A stretch of 64,000 nucleotides of DNA from an uncultured Oscillospiraceae bacterium (GCA_900539845.1 UQDP01000005.1:62001-126000); one strand, 5' to 3'; counted from the stretch's first letter, positions 1 to 8,490 are shown. The notes: generated by a model from the letters alone, not told the origin. Program-made: numbers and translations.

Positions 1-980
1 ACTATGTTTTTATGATCTGTTCCGAGATAGTCGGAGATCATATCGATAAAGTCGCTGTCCTTGTTGGGCTGGAACAGGCTTCGTTTGAAATATTTATCAT
101 TGTCGGTGTAATCCACCGAATATGTGTCAAGTGTTTTACCTTTACATTTATAATCATCACTTGCAACTCTGCTTATGATCGAGGAATCAAGACCGCCGCT
201 TAAAAATGTGCAAAGCGGCACGTCGGAAACAAGCTGCCGCCGGATAGCGTCTGTTACAAGATCGTGCGTATGTTCTATGGTTTCACTTTCATTTTCCGTA
301 TGTTCCGCAGCTTCAAGCCGCCAATACTCTTTGATTTCGTATTTTCCGTTACTGAATTTCAGATAGGCTGCAGGCGGCAGTTCCTGTATATCTTTGAAAA
401 CGGCTGTGCCGATCGTTTTAGCAGGTCCAAGCATAAATATCTCATTCAAACCGTTTTCGTCTACATCTGCACTTACCTCCGGGATCAAAAGCAAACTTTT
501 TATGCGGCTGGCAAAAGCAAAGATACCGTCTTTATAAGTAAAGTATAAAGGCTTTACGCCTATTCTGTCTCTGCATAGGAACAGTTCTTTCGTTTCATCG
601 TCCCACACGGCGTATGCGAATATACCGTTCAGTTTTTTGCAGCTTTCTTCTTTCCAGCAATGATAGGCTTTCAGGATAACTTCTGTGTCGCAATGCGTGT
701 CAAAGGAATATCCTGCGCTGATGAGCTCCTGTCTGATCTCATCCGTGTTGTAAATCTCGCCGTTATAAACAATAGTGTATTTTCCGAACACCATAGGCTG
801 CGCGCCTCTTTCGGGATCAATAACGGAAAGTCGCCTGTGTATAAGTGAAACATATGGTTTTGTAATATCCCCGAAGCCGTCAGGACCTCTCATTTTAAGG
901 CTTTCGCTGATTTTTTCAATAAGCGGTCTGCGTTCCCTTAAATCTATGTTTTTAGACAGCATCCCTGCGATTCCGCACAT
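1..980 (-). CDS. asnB: Asparagine synthase (glutamine-hydrolysing), 3' end beyond window
   Basis: Converts aspartate to asparagine using glutamine and ATP in the cytoplasm. Translating the minus strand from the ATG at 980 gives MCGIAGML, whose Cys2 is the Ntn glutaminase nucleophile. It is followed by the RGPDG and NGEIYN motifs of the class II glutaminase domain, the CRDRIGVKPLY motif, and the synthetase pyrophosphate loop SGGLDSS near residue 260. About 326 codons lie inside the window, so roughly the last third to half of a typical AsnB is missing at the left edge. An AGGTGA Shine-Dalgarno precedes the start and a consensus promoter lies at 1011-1039. The gene diverges from the tRNA pair. 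Identification is by motif and is firm. Confidence 0.95.
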   Translation of the reverse strand, partial: MCGIAGMLSKNIDLRERRPLIEKISESLKMRGPDGFGDITKPYVSLIHRRLSVIDPERGAQPMVFGKYTIVYNGEIYNTDEIRQELISAGYSFDTHCDTEVILKAYHCWKEESCKKLNGIFAYAVWDDETKELFLCRDRIGVKPLYFTYKDGIFAFASRIKSLLLIPEVSADVDENGLNEIFMLGPAKTIGTAVFKDIQELPPAAYLKFSNGKYEIKEYWRLEAAEHTENESETIEHTHDLVTDAIRRQLVSDVPLCTFLSGGLDSSIISRVASDDYKCKGKTLDTYSVDYTDNDKYFKRSLFQPNKDSDFIDMISDYLGTDHKNI

Positions 981-1010
981 AGTATCACCTCAAAAAAATC
1001 GTTCAACTGT

Positions 1011-1039
1011 ATTATATGCAAAACATAAATTTCGGTCAA
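1011..1039 (-). promoter_or_regulatory. Sigma-A promoter of asnB
   Basis: On the minus strand, TTGACC (1034-1039) and TATAAT (1011-1016) are separated by 17 bp, about 30 bp upstream of the asnB start. Confidence 0.75.
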
Positions 1040-1056
1040 TAAAATTAAAAAAAGCC

Positions 1057-1085
1057 TTGACTAAGCGGTTTACTTATGCTATATT
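1057..1085 (+). promoter_or_regulatory. Sigma-A promoter of the tRNA pair
   Basis: TTGACT (1057-1062), 17-bp spacer, TATATT (1080-1085). The predicted transcript begins about 10 bp before tRNA-Thr. Confidence 0.75.
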
Positions 1086-1103
1086 ATTAAAGCGTTAAGA
1101 AAC

Positions 1104-1179
1104 GCTGGTGTAGCTCAGTTGGTAGAGCAGCTGATTTGTAATCAGCAGGTCAGGGGTTCAAGTCCGTTCACCAGCTCCA
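1104..1179 (+). tRNA. tRNA-Thr (anticodon TGT)
   Basis: A 76-nt cloverleaf with acceptor arm GCTGGTG/CACCAGC, a D-loop with GGTAGAGC, anticodon stem CTGAT/ATCAG around TGT (reads ACA), T-loop GGTTCAAGTCC, and an encoded CCA end. It is followed after 7 nt by tRNA-Tyr and is co-transcribed with it. Confidence 0.96.
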
Positions 1180-1186
1180 TATTTAT

Positions 1187-1272
1187 GGGAGAGTTCCCGA
1201 GCGGCCAAAGGGAACAGACTGTAAATCTGTCGCTATTCAGCTTCAGTGGTTCGAATCCACTCTCTCCCACCA
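1187..1272 (+). tRNA. tRNA-Tyr (anticodon GTA)
   Basis: An 86-nt class II tRNA with acceptor arm GGGAGAG/CTCTCCC, anticodon stem around GTA, a long variable arm, T-loop GGTTCGAATCC and an encoded ACCA end. The long variable arm with GTA anticodon is typical of bacterial tRNA-Tyr. Confidence 0.96.
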
Positions 1273-1273
1273 A

Positions 1274-1312
1274 ATAACATCCTTGCTTTACGGCAAGGAT
1301 GTTATTTTTTTT
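1274..1312 (+). terminator. Intrinsic terminator after the tRNAs
   Basis: The stem AACATCCTTGC/GCAAGGATGTT is followed by a long T-rich tract. Confidence 0.9.
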
Positions 1313-1436
1313 ATTTATTTTTCTTATGGTTAAATTCATTCACTGAGAAAATTGACCAATCGTTTGGCGCAAAGTGATGATGAATATGCTTTATATTTTG
1401 CATTGCATTCCGTTCACAAAAAGTTCACATAATTAT

Positions 1437-1478
1437 TGACTTAAAGTCATTGACTATGAGTCAACAATGTGATATTAT
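1437..1478 (+). promoter_or_regulatory. tetR promoter with two tandem operator dyads
   Basis: Two dyads with the same half-site lie 14 bp apart centre to centre: TGACT-TAA-AGTCA (1437-1449) and TTGACT-ATG-AGTCAA (1450-1464). The second contains the -35 box TTGACT (1450-1455), and TATTAT (1473-1478) lies 17 bp downstream as the -10. A repressor bound here would block the promoter, so autoregulation by the adjacent TetR protein is the simplest reading. Confidence 0.75.
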
Positions 1479-1501
1479 GAGGCTGAAAAGGGGGAAGGCG
1501 A

Positions 1502-2119
1502 ATGGGAAAAAGGCAGGAATCGGCGCTGGTGACCAGAAAAAAACTTCTTGAAGCAGGTGAAAAACTCATAAATGAGCGCGGCTTTGATGCAGTAAGCGTT
1601 GAGGATATTACAAACGAATGCGGCGTTGCCAAGGGCACTTTTTATACCTATTTTAAACGCAAGGAAGATATCGTGCAGGAACTCAGTTTCAGAGAATTCG
1701 GCGAAATTGCCGAGCGCACGAAAAATTTGCACGGCACTTTCATTGATAAACTGGTGTATTACTCGGTTCATTTTTCTTCTCATATAGAGCACACGGGTGT
1801 GAAGATGGCGCAGCAGTGGACTAAAAATGTGATTGACCCCAATGCGCTTACAGATGCCGAAAAGGGCAGCAAACTGGAGTTTGATATCAAAGCACTCACG
1901 GATATTTTTTTGAATTCCATAAAGCAAAATGAGATTTCAAAAGAGACGCCCGTTGAAAAATTTGTGAATTTCATAATTGCCCAGCTTTACGGACTGTTGG
2001 TCTGCTGGTGCATGAGCGATGCGGAACACAGCCTTTCAAAACGAACGGAGGAGTTTTGCGGCTTTGCGCTCAAACCGCTTATAGAACCATATCTGATAAA
2101 TAGTGAGAATGGAATATAA
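1502..2119 (+). CDS. TetR/AcrR family transcriptional regulator
   Basis: A 205-aa cytoplasmic repressor. Residues about 9-55 form the TetR_N helix-turn-helix, with GFDAVSVEDITNECGV and GTFYTYFKRKEDI typical of the family. The remainder is the variable ligand-binding and dimerisation half, so the inducer cannot be read. AAGGGGGAAGG precedes the ATG. It is first in a four-gene run with a flavodoxin (14-bp gap) and two aldo/keto reductases, which suggests that it senses an electrophile or redox stress. The promoter carries two dyads (1437-1464). The family call is firm; the ligand is unknown. Confidence 0.9.
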   Translation: MGKRQESALVTRKKLLEAGEKLINERGFDAVSVEDITNECGVAKGTFYTYFKRKEDIVQELSFREFGEIAERTKNLHGTFIDKLVYYSVHFSSHIEHTGVKMAQQWTKNVIDPNALTDAEKGSKLEFDIKALTDIFLNSIKQNEISKETPVEKFVNFIIAQLYGLLVCWCMSDAEHSLSKRTEEFCGFALKPLIEPYLINSENGI

Positions 2120-2132
2120 AGGGGGATTTTTT

Positions 2133-2654
2133 ATGAGTAAAATTCTGACGGCTTATTTTTCCAGAGCAGGAGAAAACTATTTCGGCGGCGAAATGCGATA
2201 TGTTGAGGTGGGCAACACGGAAATCGCAGCCGGTTTGATTTCCGAGTGTGTGCAAACAGATACCTTTAAAATTGAAATGGTACACCCGTATTCGGATGAT
2301 TATAAAACCTGTGTGCACGAGGCGGCGCAGGATCTCAAATCCGGCGCAAGGCCTCAAATTACAGATCCGCCGCACAGTCTGGATGCGTATGATACAGTCA
2401 TTTTGGCTTATCCCAATTACTGCGGCACTATGCCGGCGGCGGTTTTCACCTTCCTTGAAAAGTATGATTTCAGCGGCAAAAAGATTCTGCCCCTTTGCAC
2501 GAATGAGGGCAGCGGAATGGGTGTCAGCGTTGCGGATATCAAAAAGCTCTGCCCAAATTCCGAGGTGGCGGACGGTCTACCCCTGAACGGCAGCAGAGTT
2601 TCATCCTCAAAGCCTCAGATCGAAAAGTGGCTCAAAAACGAAAACTTATTATAA
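2133..2654 (+). CDS. Flavodoxin-like FMN protein
   Basis: A 173-aa protein of the flavodoxin fold. The N-terminus LTAYFSRAGENYF holds the phosphate-binding loop after beta-1, VILAYPNYCGTMPAAVFTFL is the second flavin loop, and LPLCTNEGSGMG is the third. Similar short proteins are annotated as flavodoxins or NAD(P)H-dependent FMN proteins acting in electron transfer or quinone reduction. I chose ATG 2133 because AAAGGGGGA lies just upstream; an in-frame ATG at 2103 overlaps the tetR end and has no ribosome site. Its position between TetR and two aldo/keto reductases suggests a role in reductive detoxification. The exact partner is unknown. Confidence 0.85.
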   Translation: MSKILTAYFSRAGENYFGGEMRYVEVGNTEIAAGLISECVQTDTFKIEMVHPYSDDYKTCVHEAAQDLKSGARPQITDPPHSLDAYDTVILAYPNYCGTMPAAVFTFLEKYDFSGKKILPLCTNEGSGMGVSVADIKKLCPNSEVADGLPLNGSRVSSSKPQIEKWLKNENLL

Positions 2655-2676
2655 ATTTATTAACGGAGAGACAGTT

Positions 2677-3522
2677 ATGGAAAAATTTAAACTTTCAAAC
2701 GGTGAGGAGATCCCGTCCATAGGCATAGGAACCTTTATGCTTACTCCCGATCAGGCGGAGAAATCCGTATATAACGCCCTCAAATGCGGCTACAGCCTTG
2801 TGGATACGGCAAATGCCTATGTGAATGAAAAAGCGGTCGGCAGAGGAATGAAAAAATCAGGCGTGCCGAGGGAAAAGATCTTCCTCAGCACCAAACTCTG
2901 GCCCACGGTTTATGAGGAGGATTCCGCCGTTGAAAAAACGCTGGAGAGGCTGGGTACGGATTATATCGACCTGCTGTTTATCCATCAGCCGGCAGGCAAT
3001 TTCATGGCAGGATACCGTCAGCTTGAAAAAGCGTATAAAGCCGGTATCGTAAAATCCATAGGCATTTCAAATTTTCACGGCGAAAAGCTGAAAAGGCTTC
3101 TGAATGAAGCGGAGATCAAGCCGCATGTTATTCAGCTTGAGGCGCATCCTTATTACACGCAGGATGAAACCATGAAAGAGCTTGAGCCTTACGGAACAAG
3201 GCTTATGGCATGGTATCCGCTCGGTCACGGAGATAAAAGCCTGATCAACGAGCCCGTGTTCGCAAAGCTGGCTGCAAAATACGGCAAATCAAACGCACAG
3301 ATTATTCTCAGATGGCATACGCAGATGGGCTTTATCGTTATCCCCGGTTCGGCAAACGCAGAACATATCAGAGATAATTTCAATATCTTTGATTTCACGC
3401 TGACGGATGAGGAAATGGCGGATATCGCCAAGATAAATAAAAATATAAGATATTATAATGCCACACCTCAGCAGGAAGAAGCATATGCGTCTATGCAGCC
3501 GGATATGGACGGTCAGAAATAA
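2677..3522 (+). CDS. Aldo/keto reductase (first of a tandem pair)
   Basis: A 281-aa NAD(P)H-dependent oxidoreductase of the AKR TIM-barrel superfamily, reducing aldehydes or ketones in the cytoplasm. The catalytic tetrad is visible: Asp43 and Tyr48 in LVDTANAY, Lys73 in STKLW, and His103 in LFIHQP. The family signature GISNFHGEKL follows at about residue 130, and the nucleotide-binding end IPGSANAEHIRDN is intact. An AACGGAGAGA ribosome site precedes the ATG. It resembles the 2,5-diketogluconate/methylglyoxal reductase branch, but the substrate cannot be read. Together with the following paralogue it forms the tail of the TetR-flavodoxin operon. Confidence 0.93.
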   Translation: MEKFKLSNGEEIPSIGIGTFMLTPDQAEKSVYNALKCGYSLVDTANAYVNEKAVGRGMKKSGVPREKIFLSTKLWPTVYEEDSAVEKTLERLGTDYIDLLFIHQPAGNFMAGYRQLEKAYKAGIVKSIGISNFHGEKLKRLLNEAEIKPHVIQLEAHPYYTQDETMKELEPYGTRLMAWYPLGHGDKSLINEPVFAKLAAKYGKSNAQIILRWHTQMGFIVIPGSANAEHIRDNFNIFDFTLTDEEMADIAKINKNIRYYNATPQQEEAYASMQPDMDGQK

Positions 3523-3539
3523 TTAGGAGAGAATAGAAT

Positions 3540-4391
3540 ATGGAATTTTTAACACTTTCAAACGGAGTTAAAATGCCGCAGGAGGGCTTCGGCGTTTTTC
3601 AGATACCCGATCACAAGGAAGCAAAACGCTGCGTTCTTGACGCACTCGATACGGGCTACCGTCTTATTGATACGGCTGCGGCGTATATGAATGAAAACGC
3701 GGTCGGCGAGGCAGTGCGCGAAAGCGGCGTAAAGCGTGAAGATGTTTTTGTTACAAGTAAAGTTTGGGTTCAGGATATGAACTATGAGGGCGCTGAAAAG
3801 GCGATTGACGCTTCGCTTTCAAAGCTTGGTTTTGATTATCTTGATCTGATGCTGCTCCATCAGCCGATGGGTGATTATTACGGCGCATGGCGCGCGCTGG
3901 AAGAGGCGTATAAAGCCGGCAAGCTCCGTGCGATCGGTATGGCAAACTGCTATCCCCAGGTGATCGCGGATATGTGCCTTACGGTTGATATCAAGCCTAT
4001 GGTCAATCAGGTGGAGATGCATCCGTTTTTCCAGCAGCAGCTCAATTTAGACACGATGAAAGAATTCGGAGTAGTGCCGCAGGCTTGGGGCCCGTTTGCG
4101 GAAGGCAATCACAATATTTTCAATCACCCCGTGCTTTCCGAAATCGGTAAAAAATACGGAAAATCCGCTGCTCAGGCTGCACTCAGATGGAATATCCAAA
4201 GGGGCGTTTCCGTTATTCCGAAATCCACGCACAAAGAGCGTATGGAGCAGAATATCAGCGTATGGGATTTTGAACTCAGCCAAGAGGATATGGAACAGAT
4301 CACCAAGCTTGATATCGGTCACAGTGAGATCGTGGATCATTACAGCCCGGAGTTTGTAAAAATGCTCCACAGCCTTAAGATTCACGATTAG
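3540..4391 (+). CDS. Aldo/keto reductase (second of a tandem pair)
   Basis: A 283-aa paralogue of the upstream reductase, 17 bp downstream with an AGGAGAG ribosome site. The tetrad is intact: Asp44 and Tyr49 in LIDTAAAY, Lys74 in TSKVW, and His107 in LLHQPMGDY. IPKSTHKERMEQN provides the cofactor phosphate contact. The two copies differ considerably in sequence, so the duplication is old or the genes were assembled together, and they probably differ in substrate range. The gene ends the operon, with a strong terminator at 4446. Confidence 0.93.
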   Translation: MEFLTLSNGVKMPQEGFGVFQIPDHKEAKRCVLDALDTGYRLIDTAAAYMNENAVGEAVRESGVKREDVFVTSKVWVQDMNYEGAEKAIDASLSKLGFDYLDLMLLHQPMGDYYGAWRALEEAYKAGKLRAIGMANCYPQVIADMCLTVDIKPMVNQVEMHPFFQQQLNLDTMKEFGVVPQAWGPFAEGNHNIFNHPVLSEIGKKYGKSAAQAALRWNIQRGVSVIPKSTHKERMEQNISVWDFELSQEDMEQITKLDIGHSEIVDHYSPEFVKMLHSLKIHD

Positions 4392-4445
4392 TTATAAAGA
4401 CTTTTGATCGTATAACAACAATAAAATCTAAATAAAAACAGTTTA

Positions 4446-4490
4446 AACAAACACGTTGTAAAAGATGTACAGCGTGTTTGTTATTTTTTA
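4446..4490. terminator. Intrinsic terminator
   Basis: The stem AACAAACACG/CGTGTTTGTT is followed by ATTTTTTAT, after the aldo/keto reductase operon. Confidence 0.85.
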
Positions 4491-4520
4491 TCATTTCATT
4501 TCGAATTTTGTATTCAAGTA

Positions 4521-4548
4521 TTGAAAAAAGTTTGAAATGTGTTAATAT
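4521..4548 (+). promoter_or_regulatory. Likely promoter of the S8 protease operon
   Basis: TTGAAA (4521-4526), 16-bp spacer, TAATAT (4543-4548), about 65 bp upstream of the chosen TTG start. Confidence 0.5.
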
Positions 4549-4612
4549 AAAATTAATGGATTGCATTTTTAGAACTATAAATAAACAGATGATCCGTTTA
4601 AGGGGTGTAAAA

Positions 4613-7600
4613 TTGAAAAAAATACTCAGCATATTCATGGCGGCAGTAACGGTTGTTTCCGTGCTGAGCGCAAGTTTTCCTGCCATAGCACAGGAAATTG
4701 AGGAGAATAATGCTATTTTGGTCAGCGAAAAGGTATCCGCCATGTGTGAAAAGTATGATACAGAAAACGAAGCCGATGAACTGACCGAAGAGACCGAAAC
4801 AACACAACGCACCGTTGAGGAAAGGCTGATCGTGAAAACGGATTCACGGATCAATACCTATGAAGCCGTTGAATCCGTATACGGCCTTGGTTATGCATTC
4901 ATTCAGTTTGAAAACGATGAGGACGCCGACGCTGCTTTTGAAACCTACCAAAAGCAGGGCTACACCGTTCAGTATGATTCCATTCTTTCATTGGATGAGA
5001 TGAATTCGGACGCATCCTCATCGCAAACGAATGATAACTGGGCATATGACATACTGGAAATACCCGAAACGCTTGCATATTTTTCGTCTTCGGGCAAAGA
5101 TTACGCCGATATAACGGTAGGAATATTAGACACCGGCTTAGATTATACACACGAACTGTTTGCCGGCAGGATTACAAGAACGGATCTGAATTTTGGATCA
5201 AATGATAGTCAAAACGATTGTATGGATATGGATGGGCATGGTACAAGTGTAGCCGGAATTGTAGCTCTCAGTACACCTGATAATGTAAAAATAGAACCAT
5301 ATAAACTAGTTGGAGACGATCGCAAAGTATATACTTCAACCTTGCTTTGTTGTCTCTCATATATATTATCTATGCCTGATCCTCCTGATGTTCTTAATAT
5401 GAGTATTGGTATTCCTGATTATGATAATGAAATAAATATTGAATTGTTTGAAGAGCTGATAGACTCTGGTATTGTCATTTCTGTTTCAGCCGGGAACCAA
5501 ACATCAGAAGCAAAATTGTATAAGCCGGCGGGAATTCAATCTGTAATAACAGTTTCAGCGTCAGATGAAAAGAATAATCGCTGCAGTTGGTCGAATCACG
5601 GAGAACTAGTTGATATTGCAGCTCCAGGTAATTCAACGATATATACAGCAAAAATAGGAGGAGGGTATCGTGAAGATTTCGGAGGTACATCTGCTTCAGC
5701 TCCGTTTGTAGCAGCCGCGGCAGCAACCGTTCTGATGCAAAACGAGAAACTTTCCCCTGCCGAAGTGGAAAGCAAAATAAAAGAAACAGCCGTTCCCATA
5801 CAGAAACGAACAGATATAGTGTGGTGCGGGGCAGGTCTTGTGAATTTCTACAGTCTGATTGATCAGCCGAAACTCGGTGATGTTGAATTCAGTTATACCG
5901 GCGGAGACTATTATGAACCGATCGCTGTTGAACTTTCCTGCAGTGACCCGAACGCCAAGATCATTTACACGACTGATATGACCGTTCCCAGCCTTACAAA
6001 CGGAACGGTATATACCGACCCCATTGAAGTGACCGAGCATTCTAGAATTTTAACAGTTGCCTATGATGAAAACAACAAACTGAAAAGCGATTACACCTTC
6101 TCTGAATACCGTGTGATCTATGAGGCGGATGAGAATGATTTTGAGATCACGGATCAAGGGACTATAACGGCATATAATGGTGAGCATAAATCCATTATTA
6201 TTCCCGATACAATAAACGGCGTAGAGGCGTTAGAAATTGGAGAAGAATGTTTTTTCCAAAGTGATGTAGAATATGTGGAGCTTCCCGATTGTATCACTGA
6301 GATACTAAAGAGAGCTTTTAAAGAAAGTGCTTTGGAAGTAATCATTGCTCCTGGCGCTATAGGCGTAGGTATTCAAGCCTTTATGTCTTGCTATAGTCTT
6401 TATTCTGAATATATGCCTAATGTGTTGTTTGCCAGCGGGCAATGTTTTTACGAGTGTATGCTTTTAACAGATCTTTCTTTTAAGGGCAAAGTGCTCGATG
6501 CCGGAGAACTTGCTTTCGCACAAACAGCAATACAAGAAGCAACTTTTCCAAATTTAGAAACGCAAGAACGCTCATTTCAGGGGACACCGTGTTATACTGC
6601 TTCCTTGCCGAAACTTACGGAATTAAACGGTGGATTTCAAAATTGCAGTAATTTGGAAAGTATATATATCCCAAATGTTACGGAAATATCTGGATCGGTA
6701 TTCGCATACTGTGATTCACTAAGCGAAGATGCGGTGCCTTTTGAACAATTCACAAAAGTCGGCTCAAATGGGTTGGCTCATTCACCATTTGAAAAAATAA
6801 TCCTTTCGAATTGTACAGAAATAGGAGATTACGCGTTTATAGCTACAGAAGCAAAATACATAAGTGCACCGAAAACCACAACGGTTGGCAAAGCTGCCTT
6901 TAGATATACCTATTCACTTGAGGAAGTCAATTTAGAAAGTGTTGTAAGTTTTGCTGATGAGTTTGAAGTGTTTTGTGATTCGGTAGATTTGAAATATCTT
7001 TATTTACCAAAAGCGAGCACTATACCTGCATTTCAGTGGCAACAGTCTCTTGAATACCTGGAAAACGGGACACTGGAAACCGAACTTGAATTCATTTATG
7101 CTCCAAAAGCAACTGGGTTTAATTATGTTTATAATAACCGTCACCAAATGAATGATATGCAATTTCTAAATAAACTTAAATTCATTTATGCTCCTAATTT
7201 GCAAACTATAGATATGACAGATGGTACATTTCCTCTTAATACCACTACCACGCTATATTTATCGGATGAATTGAGCTTTTTCAATATTTTAAAAAAGCCG
7301 CAATTAAAAATTGTCGCTCCACAGGAATCCTATGCGCACACAGTTGCAACTGAAAACGGATTTGAGTTCATCAGTTCGGACGATATGGCAGAGGCTTTAG
7401 GCGGTCAGATCAGGACACGGGATTCCGGCTTGCGATTCGGATTTACACTGGATTCCTCAGAGATCGGCTTTGATTATGAATCGCTTTCAGAAGATGTAGA
7501 ATACGGATTTGTATACACCTTTGATGAACTCAGCGGAGATGAAGACAACATCAATGCGCAGCTTAAGGCGGGTAATGAAGGCACATACACGACAGAGGCC

Positions 7601-7840
7601 GCAAAGCGCAATATGGAGGGTACCGTCTCGCAGTACAACGCTGTATTCACCGGCATACCGGCAAGCCATTATGACAGCAAAATATCCGCAAGGGCATATG
7701 TCTGCATAGATGGCATGTATTTCTACTCGCCGGTTACGACTCGAAGTTTCAACGATGTTGCAAATGCCATTTTGAATGACGATACAATGGATTCAAACAC
7801 ACGAAGTGAAGTGTATAACTTAATTAACAGGGAGGTGTAA
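4613..7840 (+). CDS. Secreted S8 subtilisin-like protease with BspA-type leucine-rich repeats
   Basis: A 1075-aa exported protein. The TTG at 4613 is chosen because AAGGGG lies just upstream and translation then opens with a signal peptide (KKILSIFMAAVTVVS to about residue 27). A short prodomain precedes the S8 domain, which has Asp173 in GILDTG, His209 in DGHGTSVAG and Ser360 in GGTSASAP. A region like the chitobiase C-terminal domain follows (about 440-510, with IIYTTDMTVPS). Cys-poor LRR_5/BspA-like repeats (about 530-910) come next, then a beta-rich C-terminal domain with GLRFGF and ISARAYV. Asp, His and Ser are all present, so it should be active. No LPXTG anchor was seen. The protease core and repeat region look more AT-rich than the ends. 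The gene is coupled to the mini-protein at 7844. Confidence 0.9.
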   Translation: MKKILSIFMAAVTVVSVLSASFPAIAQEIEENNAILVSEKVSAMCEKYDTENEADELTEETETTQRTVEERLIVKTDSRINTYEAVESVYGLGYAFIQFENDEDADAAFETYQKQGYTVQYDSILSLDEMNSDASSSQTNDNWAYDILEIPETLAYFSSSGKDYADITVGILDTGLDYTHELFAGRITRTDLNFGSNDSQNDCMDMDGHGTSVAGIVALSTPDNVKIEPYKLVGDDRKVYTSTLLCCLSYILSMPDPPDVLNMSIGIPDYDNEINIELFEELIDSGIVISVSAGNQTSEAKLYKPAGIQSVITVSASDEKNNRCSWSNHGELVDIAAPGNSTIYTAKIGGGYREDFGGTSASAPFVAAAAATVLMQNEKLSPAEVESKIKETAVPIQKRTDIVWCGAGLVNFYSLIDQPKLGDVEFSYTGGDYYEPIAVELSCSDPNAKIIYTTDMTVPSLTNGTVYTDPIEVTEHSRILTVAYDENNKLKSDYTFSEYRVIYEADENDFEITDQGTITAYNGEHKSIIIPDTINGVEALEIGEECFFQSDVEYVELPDCITEILKRAFKESALEVIIAPGAIGVGIQAFMSCYSLYSEYMPNVLFASGQCFYECMLLTDLSFKGKVLDAGELAFAQTAIQEATFPNLETQERSFQGTPCYTASLPKLTELNGGFQNCSNLESIYIPNVTEISGSVFAYCDSLSEDAVPFEQFTKVGSNGLAHSPFEKIILSNCTEIGDYAFIATEAKYISAPKTTTVGKAAFRYTYSLEEVNLESVVSFADEFEVFCDSVDLKYLYLPKASTIPAFQWQQSLEYLENGTLETELEFIYAPKATGFNYVYNNRHQMNDMQFLNKLKFIYAPNLQTIDMTDGTFPLNTTTTLYLSDELSFFNILKKPQLKIVAPQESYAHTVATENGFEFISSDDMAEALGGQIRTRDSGLRFGFTLDSSEIGFDYESLSEDVEYGFVYTFDELSGDEDNINAQLKAGNEGTYTTEAAKRNMEGTVSQYNAVFTGIPASHYDSKISARAYVCIDGMYFYSPVTTRSFNDVANAILNDDTMDSNTRSEVYNLINREV

Positions 7841-7843
7841 AAA

Positions 7844-7966
7844 ATGAAAGAAAAGTACGCAAAACCGTATGCCGAAATTGAAGAATTCAAAACCGTTGAT
7901 ATCATCACAACAAGCGCCGGCGGCGATAATGATCCGGATACTGATATTGAGGTACCGTGGAACTAA
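7844..7966 (+). CDS. Mini-protein 1 (40 aa), downstream of the secreted S8 protease
   Basis: A 40-codon frame beginning MKEKYAKPYAEIEEFKTVDI, then an ITTSAGG junction and a short acidic tail ending VPWN. GGGAGGTG overlaps the stop region of the protease gene, giving an ideal ribosome site with only 3 nt between genes, so translational coupling is likely. It has no signal peptide or membrane segment and no cysteine. A 48-aa relative lies at 33175, also directly behind a large secreted protein; they share MK..Y..P...I..F/Y, then TTS.G, then an Asp-rich end. I recall similarly built unnamed short proteins in gut Clostridia, but know of no function. A bipartite leader/core layout resembling a peptide precursor is possible but is inference. 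Confidence 0.75.
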   Translation: MKEKYAKPYAEIEEFKTVDIITTSAGGDNDPDTDIEVPWN

Positions 7967-7967
7967 A

Positions 7968-8465
7968 ATGAAAAAAACAGTAACAATTGTTCTGATAACA
8001 GTCATCGTTGTAAGTGCTTTTGCAGCCTGTTCCGTAAACGGAAGCAATGAAAATATTTCAACGACTGCCGTTACGGACAGTCAGGGGCAAACACTTTATT
8101 ACGAACCTGCTACGGATGAGGATGGCAAAACGGTTACAGACACAAACGGCAACACAGTTTTTGCTCAAATAGAAACGCTAACGAACGGAAATGCTGTTAC
8201 CAAAGAAAACGGTGAATATGTGACGAATGCAAACACAACTGTTTTAGCCGGTGGCACTAACGGTTCAGATTCAAATGCAAAACCACCGTCATCCGGCGAA
8301 AAAACGGAAGATGCTGATAACGAAGTGCCGTTTGATCCGACAACAGAAACTTCCCCCGAAGAAAGCAAAACAGAAACAACCTCCGCAACTGAGAATACCA
8401 CACAAGTGGAAGAAACGACACAATCCGCCACCGACGCAGATGGTTGGATAAACAAATGGTATTAA
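7968..8465 (+). CDS. Secreted lipoprotein with Thr/Glu-rich tail, function unknown
   Basis: A 165-aa protein with a lipoprotein signal peptide ending in the lipobox FAAC (Cys near residue 20), so it should be lipid-anchored outside the membrane. The mature part has short repeating units of the type G..V...NG..V (about 40-95), followed by a low-complexity Ser/Thr/Glu/Pro stretch (about 95-155) and the aromatic end INKWY. I recognise no enzymatic domain. ATG 7968 is one base after the mini-protein stop; the GAGGT of its ribosome site lies inside the mini-protein gene, which supports one transcript of protease, mini-protein and lipoprotein. A strong terminator follows at 8491. Confidence 0.8.
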   Translation: MKKTVTIVLITVIVVSAFAACSVNGSNENISTTAVTDSQGQTLYYEPATDEDGKTVTDTNGNTVFAQIETLTNGNAVTKENGEYVTNANTTVLAGGTNGSDSNAKPPSSGEKTEDADNEVPFDPTTETSPEESKTETTSATENTTQVEETTQSATDADGWINKWY

Positions 8466-8490
8466 TAACGGTGTTTCATGGCAAAGAAAA

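Noticed and set aside
1142..1339. A short minus-strand frame across both tRNAs and the terminator
   Set aside because: The region is fully explained by two canonical tRNAs and a terminator.
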